Source: an uncultured Pelagibacteraceae bacterium (GTDB lineage: Bacteria > Pseudomonadota > Alphaproteobacteria > Pelagibacterales > Pelagibacteraceae). From it: a stretch of 64,000 bases of DNA. The notes under the pieces were generated by a model. That model did no database searches and was not told the origin of the DNA. It worked only from the letters and a program-made list of their open reading frames with translations. A program made the position numbers and the translations under genes. Positions within the stretch are counted from its first letter, which is position 1. Each line of letters opens with the position of its first letter. Shown piece after piece: positions 34,390 to 42,979 of the stretch. Location of the stretch: positions 62,001-126,000 of the forward strand of contig CACIWZ010000002.1 in assembly GCA_902590505.1 (NCBI GenBank), written 5' to 3'.

Positions 34390-35270
34390 TAATAATGCAC
34401 CTTTCTCTCTATATATTTAAATTGAATAACAGTTAAAATTCCAACTAACACTAAAAGAATTACAGACTGCGCTGCACTTGATCCTAGATCTTGGCTCACA
34501 AATCCATCAGAGAATACTTTATATACTAGTATAGTGGTCGATTGTTCAGGTCCACCTGAAGTAATTGTATGTATTACTCCAAAAGTATCGAAGAAAGCAT
34601 AGACAATATTTACGACTAATAAAAAGAATGTGATGGGTGAAAGCAGAGGTATTACAATTGTACCAAATCTTTTCCAAAAACTAGCTCCATCTATCGCTGC
34701 CGCTTCAATAATTGATTTTGGAATAGCTTGAAGTCCTGCTAAAAAAAATAAAAAGTTATAGCTTATTCTTCCCCATGATGAGGCTAAAATAACTAGAAAC
34801 ATCGCTTGATCGCCTTTTAAAGTATGGTTCCATTCGTATCCTAAAGCTTTAAGATAATAAGAAGCTAACCCAATGTTTCCATTGAACATAAATAACCATA
34901 GAACACCTGCAATAGCTGGTGCAATAGCATAAGGCCAAATTAATAATGTTTGATAAACTCCTGCTCCTTTAATTAATCGATCTGCTAAAGCTGCTAAGTA
35001 TAAACCTAAAGCCATTGATGAAACTGATACTGCTGTTGAAAAAATTACTGTTGTTTTAAAACTTGCTAAATAATAGGGGTCAGATAATAAAAATCTAAAA
35101 TTATCTAAACCTACAAATTCTGTTTTTAGACCAAACGGATCTGGTAAAAATAAAGAATTCCAAATAGCTTGGCCTGAAGGATAAAAAAAGAAAACAAAAG
35201 AAATGAGCAGCTGAGGTGCAACTAGTAACGCTGGTAACCACCAGCCTTTAAAAAAAACTCTTTTTTCCAT
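34389..35270 (-). CDS. ugpA: Glycerol-3-phosphate ABC transporter permease UgpA
   Basis: MalF-type permease, 293 aa with six helices. EAA loop SIIEAAAIDGASFWKRFGTIVIPL near 190-213, N-terminal LLVAPQLLISFVFFFYPSGQAIWNS, and TSGGPEQSTTILVYKVF before the last helix, a sequence common in this permease class. Follows ugpB after a strong hairpin and overlaps ugpE by one base. Confidence 0.94.
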   Translation of the reverse strand: MEKRVFFKGWWLPALLVAPQLLISFVFFFYPSGQAIWNSLFLPDPFGLKTEFVGLDNFRFLLSDPYYLASFKTTVIFSTAVSVSSMALGLYLAALADRLIKGAGVYQTLLIWPYAIAPAIAGVLWLFMFNGNIGLASYYLKALGYEWNHTLKGDQAMFLVILASSWGRISYNFLFFLAGLQAIPKSIIEAAAIDGASFWKRFGTIVIPLLSPITFFLLVVNIVYAFFDTFGVIHTITSGGPEQSTTILVYKVFSDGFVSQDLGSSAAQSVILLVLVGILTVIQFKYIERKVHY

Positions 35271-35285
35271 TTGATCTTAAGAATG

Positions 35286-35311
35286 TTACCAGGGGCTTTC
35301 GCCCCTGGTAA
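35286..35311 (-). terminator. Hairpin between ugpB and ugpA
   Basis: TTACCAGGGGC-TTTC-GCCCCTGGTAA is a perfect 11-bp stem with a four-base loop, 11 bp after the ugpB stop and 15 bp before the ugpA start. No T-run follows on the minus strand, so partial termination or 3'-end protection of ugpB mRNA is more likely than full termination. It mirrors the pstS-pstC hairpin. Confidence 0.75.
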
Positions 35312-35322
35312 ATTAAATTGAT

Positions 35323-36636
35323 TTATTTATTTGCTCTTTCAAATCTTCTTAAAAGAACGTTACCTCTTCTTACAGCATTGTCTAAAGCTACTTGAGCAGT
35401 TTTGCTGCCGTTGTAAACTCCTTCCATCTCTTCATCAATAATTCCTCTTATCTGATCAAAAGATCCAAGACGTAAGCCTTTAGAGTTTTGAGTAACTTTA
35501 TTTCTCATCATCTGTATTCCAGCTAAATCAGTTCCAGGGTTTGCTTTGTAGAAACCTGAACTTTTAGTTTTTTTAGCAGCAGCAGTTGTTACACCTAAGT
35601 AACCAGTATCTTGGTGCCACTTAGCTTGAATATCAGTTTTAGATAAGAAAGCTAAGAATGCAGCTGTTGCTTTATTCTCTTCTTTAGATTTTCCAGATAA
35701 TGCCCATAAAGAAGAACCACCAATAATTGTGTTTTGAGGTGCTTCAGTTCCTCCATAGTAAGGTAAATGTCTAATACCAAATTCGAATTTTGCTTCTTTT
35801 TTGATACCAGCATAACCAGCAGAAGACTCTGTCATTAACATACATTCACCGGCTCTAAAATTTTTACCAGCTTCATTTCTTCTACCCATGTATTTAAATT
35901 TACCTTCTTGCGCCCATTTACCTAAAGTTTGAATGTGCTTAATATGAACTGGGCTGTTAAATGACAACTCAGTATCTAAACCAGCAAATCCATTAGCTTT
36001 AGTTGCGAACGGTATATTGTGATACGCTGAAAAGTTTTCCAAATGTACCCATGAGTGCCAACAAGTACAGAAAGGCATATCAATACCTTTTGCTTTTGCT
36101 GCATCAAGTGCATTTCCAACTCTCTTCCAAGTACTTAAATCCATTTCTGGATCTAAACCTGCTTTTTTCATCAAGTCTTTATTTACCCAAAGAACAGGCG
36201 TTGATGAGTTATAGGGCATAGATAGCATTTTGCCATCTGTTGTAGTGTAGTAACCGCTTACTGCTGAAACAAATCCTTTTGGATTAAAACTTTGTCCAGC
36301 ATCTTTCATCAGTTGGTACATGGGAACATAAGCTCCTTTTGCTGCCATTAAACTAGCTGTACCGACTTCAAACACCATAAGGATATTTGGGTGTTGTCCG
36401 GCTCTAAATGCAGCTATTCCTGCGTTAAGAGTTTCAGAATAGTTTCCTTTTCTAGTATGAACTACAGTGTATTTGTTTTGGCTTGCGTTAAACTTGTTTA
36501 CTTGTTCATCAAGTAATTCACCAAGTCTTCCACCAAAAGCATGCCACCATTGTATTTCTACTTTTGCTTGAAGCGACGTTCCCGCAAACATTGCGAAAAG
36601 TGCAATCGAAGCAATTATTGCTTTTAAATGTTTCAT
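35323..36636 (-). CDS. ugpB: Periplasmic glycerol-3-phosphate-binding protein
   Basis: Solute-binding protein of the Ugp importer, 437 aa, with a Sec signal peptide (MKHLKAIIASIALFAMFAGTSLQA, cut after about residue 24). The mature part begins KVEIQWWHAFGG, a classic UgpB start, and contains MPYNSSTPVLWVNKDLMKKAGLDPE and MTESSAGYAGIKK as in family members. GGGGG lies 6 nt before the ATG. I could not find a box of the pstS/plcP type in the 92-bp upstream gap, so PhoB control is unproven. Confidence 0.95.
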   Translation of the reverse strand: MKHLKAIIASIALFAMFAGTSLQAKVEIQWWHAFGGRLGELLDEQVNKFNASQNKYTVVHTRKGNYSETLNAGIAAFRAGQHPNILMVFEVGTASLMAAKGAYVPMYQLMKDAGQSFNPKGFVSAVSGYYTTTDGKMLSMPYNSSTPVLWVNKDLMKKAGLDPEMDLSTWKRVGNALDAAKAKGIDMPFCTCWHSWVHLENFSAYHNIPFATKANGFAGLDTELSFNSPVHIKHIQTLGKWAQEGKFKYMGRRNEAGKNFRAGECMLMTESSAGYAGIKKEAKFEFGIRHLPYYGGTEAPQNTIIGGSSLWALSGKSKEENKATAAFLAFLSKTDIQAKWHQDTGYLGVTTAAAKKTKSSGFYKANPGTDLAGIQMMRNKVTQNSKGLRLGSFDQIRGIIDEEMEGVYNGSKTAQVALDNAVRRGNVLLRRFERANK

Positions 36637-36728
36637 TGATTTCCCCCGTTTTCTTTAAAAGAAAAAAACCTAGCACAAAACAAATATAAAGAGGAGTCGG
36701 ATGAAAAATAAAATTTCTACCTAGGGTT

Positions 36729-37073
36729 TTATTTTACTTTTCCAAAAACATTTAAAAGTACAACACCTGCTATAATTAAGATTAATCCAATTGTTCCGTA
36801 AAGATTGGGTGTTTGATTGTATTTAAAAATTCCAAATAAGGTTACTGCAGTAATTGTTAAAGCTCCATAAGTTGCATATGTAAAACCTACTGGAATTATT
36901 GTCATTGCTTTAGATATACAAAAAAGACAAACTATAATACTTAAAACACAAAAAATTGTAGGATTTAATTTTGTAAAACCTTCAGTAGTTTTCAAAAATC
37001 CATTTGATGCAATACCTAAAATAATTGCAAAAATTAAATATATGTATCCTGTGAATAAACTAATGCTTTTCAT
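36729..37073 (-). CDS. Small multidrug-resistance (SMR/EmrE-like) membrane protein
   Basis: A 114-aa protein with four hydrophobic helices, the size and layout of the SMR family. The second half of helix 3 reads GFTYATYGALTITAVTLFGIF and helix 4 ends GVVLLNVFGK, as in SugE/EmrE relatives. The catalytic glutamate of helix 1 in EmrE is not evident (YLIFAIILGIASNGFLK), so substrate and mechanism are uncertain. It overlaps the NAD-binding epimerase gene by 4 bp. Confidence 0.8.
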   Translation of the reverse strand: MKSISLFTGYIYLIFAIILGIASNGFLKTTEGFTKLNPTIFCVLSIIVCLFCISKAMTIIPVGFTYATYGALTITAVTLFGIFKYNQTPNLYGTIGLILIIAGVVLLNVFGKVK

Positions 37074-38014
37074 TGTGCCTTTGCAAATTGACCGCCGTCT
37101 CTATATCTCCATAGCCATTTTTTCATAGCATCCTTTACGTCGGATGGACTAACTTCTAAATCTTGAATAGTTAAATAATTGTTTGAAACTACATTGTCAG
37201 CCTCTGATAAAATTTCGCACTGATCCTTTGTTAAAATTGGTGGTAATGGTAATAGATCGGTAATACTACTTTGTATTTTAGCTAAAGACATTGGCATTTC
37301 AAAAACAAATCTTTTTTTATTAATTGATGATAATATGGATTTAACCATGTCGCCAAAGCTTATTATTTTCGGACCTCCAATTTCATAAATTTTTCCTTCA
37401 TTGTTTTTAATTTCTATTGATTTAGTAATTGCGTCAGCAACATCAGAAACTAGAATTGGTTGAAATTTATATTTCATTCCAACTATTGGAATTACTGGAA
37501 GTATACTTAATTTTGAGAACAAATTTGTAAAATTATCCTCTGCACCACACACTACGCTAGGCCTTATTATGATAGTTTTATTAAAATTATTGAGTGCATT
37601 TATTTCACCTGAAAATTTTGATTTTTGGTAAAGCGATTTTGAATTTTCACTAGCTCCTATTGCACTTACGTGAATAAATTTTTTTACATCAGTTTCAGAA
37701 CAAATTTTTGCTACAGCCTCTGGAATTTTGGAGTGAATATTATAAAATTTTTGTTTTCTAGTTTCATAAAGTATTCCAATTAAATTTATTACGATATCAG
37801 AATTTTTTATTGCTTCTTTCAACTCTGATAAATTGTTTGTATTCCAAGCTATCAATTCAACAGCACCTGGAGGCGCTTGAGTCTTTAAATACCCCTTCTG
37901 GAAGGTATTTCTAGTCGTTATGATGCATCTATAGTTTTTCTTGGTCAAATTTCGAACAAGATATCTTCCTATAAAACCACCACCACCTAAAATTGTGCAA
38001 ATACGATTTTTCAT
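37070..38014 (-). CDS. NAD(P)-binding epimerase-type protein (NDUFA9-like)
   Basis: An extended/atypical short-chain dehydrogenase of 314 aa. The Rossmann glycine motif GGGGFIGRYL lies at about 9-18; further family traits are NLIGILYETRKQKFYNIH and HVSAIGA. It resembles the alphaproteobacterial complex I NDUFA9 relatives, which lack the usual YxxxK catalytic pair. Role in complex I biogenesis or quinone metabolism is not shown by sequence. Divergent from rnd with an 17-bp gap. Confidence 0.83.
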   Translation of the reverse strand: MKNRICTILGGGGFIGRYLVRNLTKKNYRCIITTRNTFQKGYLKTQAPPGAVELIAWNTNNLSELKEAIKNSDIVINLIGILYETRKQKFYNIHSKIPEAVAKICSETDVKKFIHVSAIGASENSKSLYQKSKFSGEINALNNFNKTIIIRPSVVCGAEDNFTNLFSKLSILPVIPIVGMKYKFQPILVSDVADAITKSIEIKNNEGKIYEIGGPKIISFGDMVKSILSSINKKRFVFEMPMSLAKIQSSITDLLPLPPILTKDQCEILSEADNVVSNNYLTIQDLEVSPSDVKDAMKKWLWRYRDGGQFAKAQ

Positions 38015-38031
38015 GGTATTTAAAGTTATAT

Positions 38032-38655
38032 ATGAAAATAACTAAGTTTAAAGAGGACATAACTACAGAAATAGCAAAATCATTTAGCAATAGTGTTGCC
38101 ATTGACACCGAGGCGACTGGTCTTCAAATTCCAGAGAGAGATAAACTTAGTTTGATTCAAATTTGTGATGAGAAAGGTAATGTTTTTATTATTCAGCCAA
38201 ATAAAGATCATTACAAGGCGCCAAATTTAGTATCAATTTTGGAAAATGAAAAAATTCTAAAGATTGGTCATTTTTTGAGATTTGATAAAAGTGCTTTGGA
38301 ATATTTTTTAAAATGTAAAATCAAAAATATATTTGATACAAAAATAGCTTCAAAAATTGTGCGAACGTACACAGATGCACATGGATTAAAAAACTTAACA
38401 CAAGAATTCTGTAATAAATCGTTAGATAAAAGGCAAGGAAGCAGTGATTGGAACAAAGATATTAATGATCTATCTGATAAACAACTGGAATACGCTGCCA
38501 ACGATGTGATCTATTTACATAAAATTAAATCAGAATTAGAAAAAATGCTGATAAGAGAAAAAAGGATGGAGGTATTCAAAAAATGTTTAGAATTTTTAGA
38601 TACAAGAGTTGAGCTTGATCAAAAAGGTTTTAAAGAAGATATTTTTGAACATTAA
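38032..38655 (+). CDS. Ribonuclease D-like 3'-5' exonuclease
   Basis: A 207-aa DEDD-family exonuclease domain without HRDC domains. Exo I motif AIDTEATGL (about 26-34), Exo II IGHFLRFDKSAL, Exo III YAANDVIYL. I chose the ATG at 38032 (MKITKFKEDI); an upstream in-frame start falls within the promoter and overlaps the opposite gene. The gene abuts kdsD by one base. RNase D trims tRNA 3' ends in other bacteria. Confidence 0.87.
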   Translation: MKITKFKEDITTEIAKSFSNSVAIDTEATGLQIPERDKLSLIQICDEKGNVFIIQPNKDHYKAPNLVSILENEKILKIGHFLRFDKSALEYFLKCKIKNIFDTKIASKIVRTYTDAHGLKNLTQEFCNKSLDKRQGSSDWNKDINDLSDKQLEYAANDVIYLHKIKSELEKMLIREKRMEVFKKCLEFLDTRVELDQKGFKEDIFEH

Positions 38656-39632
38656 TGAATAAACAATACTATATCAGCGAAGCAAAAAGAGCAGCAAATA
38701 TTCAAATCAATGAATTAAAAAAAATAAAAAAAATTTTTAATAAATCATTTATAAAAGCTGTCGACTTAATTCTGAATTGTAAAGGTAAGATAATTTTTGC
38801 AGGCATAGGTAAGTCTGGTTTAATAGCAAGAAAAATATCTGCTACATTCTCAAGTGTAGGTATTCCCAGTTTTTTTTGTGATCCAGCTCAAGCCTTACAC
38901 GGTGATATGGGGCAAATAGAAAAAAAGGACATCCTAATAATATTTTCTTATTCTGGAAATACATCTGAACTAACTAATATGATAAAATATGCTAATAGAT
39001 ATAATATAAAAATAATTGGTATAGCTTCAAAACCAGATAGCATATTATTAAAAGCCAGCGACATAAAACTGATATTGCCTAAAGTAAAAGAGTCTGATGT
39101 AACTGGAATGGTTCCAACCTCAAGTACATCTATTACTCTTCTTTTGGGAGATTGTCTGGCAACTACCATAATGCGTCAAAAAAAATTTTCTAAGGAAAAA
39201 TTTAAAATTTATCATCCTGGTGGAAATATTGGTAACACTTTACTCTTAGCAAAAGATATAATGCTAGTTGGGAAAAAAATACCAATTATAAATTATAAAA
39301 AAAAATTTAAAGAAGCTCTTCGTGAAATGAATAAAAAAAAACTTGGTACAGTTGTCATAACAAGTAAACAATATATCAAGGGTTTATTAACTGATGGAGA
39401 TTTAAGACGAGGAATGAAAAGCTTCTCTAATAATCAAAATCTACTAGAAATCATGACACAAAGACCACTAGTTGTTAATGAAAATATGCCAGCTTCAAAA
39501 GCGTTAGGTTTAATGAATGAAAAAAAAATAACAAGCCTTCTTGTGGTTTCAGATAAAGACTATAAAAAAAATAATAAAAAGCTTAAAGGTATTATTCATA
39601 TTCACTCTTTATTGGAAAATGGAATAAAATAA
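38655..39632 (+). CDS. kdsD: Arabinose-5-phosphate isomerase
   Basis: Makes D-arabinose-5-phosphate for Kdo synthesis. N-terminal SIS domain with GKIIFAGIGKSGLIARKISATFSS-type start, PAQALHGDMG, FSYSGNTSELTNM and TSSTSITLLLGDCLA; then two CBS domains (about 205-325) including IMLVGKKIP and LLTDGDLRRGM. Length 325 aa. Sits between rnd and lptC as in many alphaproteobacteria. Confidence 0.95.
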   Translation: MNKQYYISEAKRAANIQINELKKIKKIFNKSFIKAVDLILNCKGKIIFAGIGKSGLIARKISATFSSVGIPSFFCDPAQALHGDMGQIEKKDILIIFSYSGNTSELTNMIKYANRYNIKIIGIASKPDSILLKASDIKLILPKVKESDVTGMVPTSSTSITLLLGDCLATTIMRQKKFSKEKFKIYHPGGNIGNTLLLAKDIMLVGKKIPIINYKKKFKEALREMNKKKLGTVVITSKQYIKGLLTDGDLRRGMKSFSNNQNLLEIMTQRPLVVNENMPASKALGLMNEKKITSLLVVSDKDYKKNNKKLKGIIHIHSLLENGIK

Positions 39633-40255
39633 TGGAAAGAAAGAAAAAATTAAGAATTATACAGTTAAGTTTATTGTTCTTAGGTTTATGTATTATTTTA
39701 TTCACTTATTCAGAAAATAAAAACACAGTTCAAAAAAAAGAAATTTTACCAAAAACTACAAAGGAGAAGATTAATAAGGAGTTAAAGGGAGAAAATCAAA
39801 GTGATGAGGCCAACGTGTTTTATAACATAAGTTACTCAGGTATTGATTTATCAGGAAATAGGTATGTGCTAAAATCAAAAATTGCTAAAACGAGATTAGA
39901 AAATGACGAAATAATAGATATGACTGAAGTCGAAGCAGTTTTTTACTTTAAAGATAATACTAAGCTGAATGTTTCGTCAAAATTTGGTCAATATAATAAT
40001 AAAACATTAGATATGGGTTTTAAAAAAAATGTAAAAGCAAATTATCAAAAAAGTGTTCTTTTTGCAGAAGCAGCTGAGTATTCCAATTCAAAAAGTTTAT
40101 TAACTATATCTGATAAAGTTAGAGTTATAGATACAAGAGGGAATCTGAAGGCAGATAAACTTTTATTTGATTTAAAAAATCAAACACTTAATATCTCTTC
40201 TGTTAAAAGTAATAATATAAATGCAAAAGTGAATTTAGATGAAAAAAGGTTTTAG
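39632..40255 (+). CDS. lptC: LPS export ABC transporter periplasmic protein LptC
   Basis: LptC connects the LptBFG transporter to the periplasmic Lpt bridge. The 207-aa protein has one N-terminal transmembrane helix (about 11-28) and a beta-jellyroll-type periplasmic domain (DLSGNRYVLKSKIAK..., VFYFKDNTKLNVSSKFGQYN). Assignment depends partly on its position between kdsD and lptB. The last 17 bp overlap lptB; no lptA lies between them. Confidence 0.85.
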   Translation: MERKKKLRIIQLSLLFLGLCIILFTYSENKNTVQKKEILPKTTKEKINKELKGENQSDEANVFYNISYSGIDLSGNRYVLKSKIAKTRLENDEIIDMTEVEAVFYFKDNTKLNVSSKFGQYNNKTLDMGFKKNVKANYQKSVLFAEAAEYSNSKSLLTISDKVRVIDTRGNLKADKLLFDLKNQTLNISSVKSNNINAKVNLDEKRF

Positions 40256-40994
40256 AATATTAAAATTTAAAAAAGATAAGCCAATTTTTGAGGTAAAAGA
40301 TATAAGCAAATCTTTTGACGGAAGGCCAATTTTAAAAAAACTTTCACTTAAAGTTTTTCCCGGAGAGTGTGTTGGAATTTTAGGACCCAATGGGTGTGGT
40401 AAAACAACTCTTTTCTCAATATGTATAGGTGAGCAATCTCAAGAAAGCGGAAAAATATTATTAAACAATAAATCAATTGAACAAATTCCAATACATTTAA
40501 GAGCTAAAGAGGGTTTGGGATATTTACCGCAACAGAGAAGCGTATTTAATATGTCGGTATACGACAATATTTTAGGAATTGCCCAAATTTCTATAAAAGG
40601 AACTGCTAATCAAAAATCTGTTACAGAAAAAATATTAGACCAATTTAATCTGCAGCACCTTAGAACTTTAAATGCATCAGTACTTTCAGGAGGTGAAATT
40701 AGAAGATTAATGATGGCAAGAGTTATGATAAATAAACCAAAAATAGTATTGTTAGATGAGCCTTTAGCTGCTCTTGACCCATTAGTAATACAAGATATTC
40801 AAAAATATATTTTAAAAATTCAATCAAGTGGCACAGCCATATTAGTTACTGACCACAACGTAAAAAATTTATTTGATATTACTGACCGAAGCTACGTTTT
40901 AGGAGAACAGACAGTTATAGCGGAGGGGACTTCTAGGGAACTGCTAAAATCTTCAAAGGCTATAGAACAATACTTTGGGACACAATTTTCTTAA
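40239..40994 (+). CDS. lptB: LPS export ABC transporter ATP-binding protein LptB
   Basis: ATPase that powers LPS extraction from the inner membrane. Walker A GPNGCGKTTLF (about 48-58), LPQQRSVFNMSVYDNI Q-loop region typical of LptB, signature LSGGEIRR, Walker B IVLLDEPLAALDP, and H-loop VTDHNVKNLFDITDR. 251 aa with a short N-terminal extension. The family start sits within lptC, so the two are translationally coupled. Confidence 0.94.
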   Translation: MKKGFRILKFKKDKPIFEVKDISKSFDGRPILKKLSLKVFPGECVGILGPNGCGKTTLFSICIGEQSQESGKILLNNKSIEQIPIHLRAKEGLGYLPQQRSVFNMSVYDNILGIAQISIKGTANQKSVTEKILDQFNLQHLRTLNASVLSGGEIRRLMMARVMINKPKIVLLDEPLAALDPLVIQDIQKYILKIQSSGTAILVTDHNVKNLFDITDRSYVLGEQTVIAEGTSRELLKSSKAIEQYFGTQFS

Positions 40995-40999
40995 AGTAA

Positions 41000-42346
41000 A
41001 TGCCATCCAGAAAATTTAATTTAGTATTAGGAAAAAAAATTAAATCATTTAAAAAAACCATTAAAGTTGATCCTGATAAGTCAATCTCAATAAGAAGTTT
41101 TTTAATAGGGTCTATAAGTCAAAATATTTCATCAAATAGAAATGTCTTGGAGTCAGAGGATGTATTATCAACGATTAACTGTCTAAAAAAATTGGGTGTT
41201 AAAATTATAAAAAAAGCTAAAAGTAATTATTTAGTTTATGGAAAGGGCCTTGGATCTTTTGATGCAAAAGCAACAACAGAATTAAATTTTGGTAATTCAG
41301 GCACGCTAGCACGGCTGCTTATTGGAATACTGTCTACAACCCCAAACATTAAAGTCAAAATTAAAGGGGATCACTCTTTAAATAAAAGGAGTATGAAAGC
41401 TTTAATTGAATTAATGTCAGAATTTGGCGCTACGTTTTTACCAAAAAATAAATATCATTTTCCTTTAACACTAGTTTCAACTGATATGCCCATTGGTATC
41501 CAATACAAAGCAGGAGTGTCAGCTCAATTAAAAAGTGCTGTCATTTTTGCTGGGTTAAACTCTTATGGAAACACTAAGATTATTGAAAAAAATAAAAGCA
41601 GAGATCATACCGAAAATATTTTGTCTAGAAATAATCAAGCGATTAAAATTAAAAATGGAAAAGAAAAAATAATTAGTGTGTTTGGAAAAAAATATTTAAA
41701 CTCAGTAAACATCAATGTCCCCGGAGATCCTTCTTCAGCTGCTTTTTTTACTGCATTAACTTTATTAAATAAAAAATCCTCTCTCCAAATTAAAAATGTT
41801 GGTTTGAACCCTACGCGTATTGGATTTTATATACTTCTTAAAAAAATGGGCGCGAACATAAAATTTAAAAATTTTAAAAAAGAAAATAATGAATTAATAG
41901 GAGATATTATTATTAAAAGCAGTAAGATTAAACCAATTAAAGCAGGTAAAGATTATTATGTTAATTCCACAGATGAATATCCAATTCTTTTCGTAATTGC
42001 AGGATTAACTAAAGGTATTTCTGTATTTAAAGGAATAGGTGAACTTGCTAATAAAGAAAGCAATAGAATAAAAGAAATGCAAAAAATTCTCAAACAAGTT
42101 GGAATTAAAAGTGTTTCAAAAAAAAATGAATTAAAGATTTTTGGTAAAGAAATGATTGATACAAAACATAAAATTGTAAGGGTTCCTAATTTAGGTGATC
42201 ATAGAATTTGTATGTCCTCTTTTATTTTAGCAATACTTACAGGTAGTAAGACGGAAATCAAAAATTTTGAAACTGTTTTTACCTCTTCACCGTCCTTTTT
42301 AAAAATAATGAAAACATTAGGAGCGAAATTTGAAATACAAAAATAA
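41000..42346 (+). CDS. aroA: 3-phosphoshikimate 1-carboxyvinyltransferase (EPSP synthase)
   Basis: Joins PEP and shikimate-3-phosphate in the chorismate pathway. Landmarks: DPDKSISIRSF (K and R of the KSISHR motif kept, H replaced by I), LNFGNSGTLARLL, GDHSLNKRSM, SAQLKSAVIFAG, SRDHTENIL, VPGDPSSAAFF, STDEYPILFV and KESNRI (ESDR in most homologues). The catalytic aspartate, lysine and arginines are kept. Length 448 aa. Six bases after lptB; its end overlaps cmk by 17 bp. Confidence 0.94.
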   Translation: MPSRKFNLVLGKKIKSFKKTIKVDPDKSISIRSFLIGSISQNISSNRNVLESEDVLSTINCLKKLGVKIIKKAKSNYLVYGKGLGSFDAKATTELNFGNSGTLARLLIGILSTTPNIKVKIKGDHSLNKRSMKALIELMSEFGATFLPKNKYHFPLTLVSTDMPIGIQYKAGVSAQLKSAVIFAGLNSYGNTKIIEKNKSRDHTENILSRNNQAIKIKNGKEKIISVFGKKYLNSVNINVPGDPSSAAFFTALTLLNKKSSLQIKNVGLNPTRIGFYILLKKMGANIKFKNFKKENNELIGDIIIKSSKIKPIKAGKDYYVNSTDEYPILFVIAGLTKGISVFKGIGELANKESNRIKEMQKILKQVGIKSVSKKNELKIFGKEMIDTKHKIVRVPNLGDHRICMSSFILAILTGSKTEIKNFETVFTSSPSFLKIMKTLGAKFEIQK

Positions 42347-42977
42347 AAATATACAGATATCATGTGATGGTGGGGCAGCCACAGGAAAATCAACTGGGGC
42401 AAGACTTATTTCAAAAAAGTATAGACTAAAGTTTCTCTCTTCTGGTTTACTATATAGATACGCTGGTTTTTTATTGTTAAAATATAATCCCAAGAATAAG
42501 ATTAAATTCCTTAAAAAAAAATTTAAATATTTAGATTATTCAAAAATAAAGAAAAATAATTTACATACACCAGAAATTTCGGAATATACCTCTATTATCG
42601 CTAAAAATAATAATATAAGAAAAATCTTAAAAAAATATCAAACTAATTTTGCTATAAAATATAAAAATTGTTGTATTGAAGGAAGGGATATTTCAACAAA
42701 AATTCTTCCAAATTCAGATTTAAAATTTTTTTTTAAATGTAACCTGAGTACAGCTTCATTGAGAAGGTACAAGGAACTAAAAAAAATAAATTCCAAAATA
42801 AAATTGAAAGATGTCAAAAAAGCCCTTAGAATAAGAAATATAGCAGACTCAAAAAGAAAAAACTCCCCTTTACTTAAACATAGAGATTCGATAGAAATCG
42901 ACACCGGAAAATTGAATAAGCAAGCTATGTTGTCAAAAATGTCAAAATATATTGAAAGAGTGGTAAAACACAAATAA
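42330..42977 (+). CDS. cmk: Cytidylate kinase
   Basis: Phosphorylates CMP and dCMP. P-loop DGGAATGKST (about 13-22), the CMP-binding region SSGLLYRYA in place of the more usual DTGALYR, EGRDISTKILPNSDLKFF, and NIADSKRKNSPL followed by IEIDTGKL are visible. Length 215 aa. The only sensible start is a TTG at 42330 with AGGAG six bases upstream, inside the aroA 3' end. Confidence 0.92.
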   Translation: MKYKNKNIQISCDGGAATGKSTGARLISKKYRLKFLSSGLLYRYAGFLLLKYNPKNKIKFLKKKFKYLDYSKIKKNNLHTPEISEYTSIIAKNNNIRKILKKYQTNFAIKYKNCCIEGRDISTKILPNSDLKFFFKCNLSTASLRRYKELKKINSKIKLKDVKKALRIRNIADSKRKNSPLLKHRDSIEIDTGKLNKQAMLSKMSKYIERVVKHK

Positions 42978-42979
42978 TT

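Noticed and set aside
37993-38031. Longer RNase D start overlapping the NDUFA9-like gene
   Set aside because: It extends over the divergent gene start and lacks family similarity; MKITKF is a natural start.
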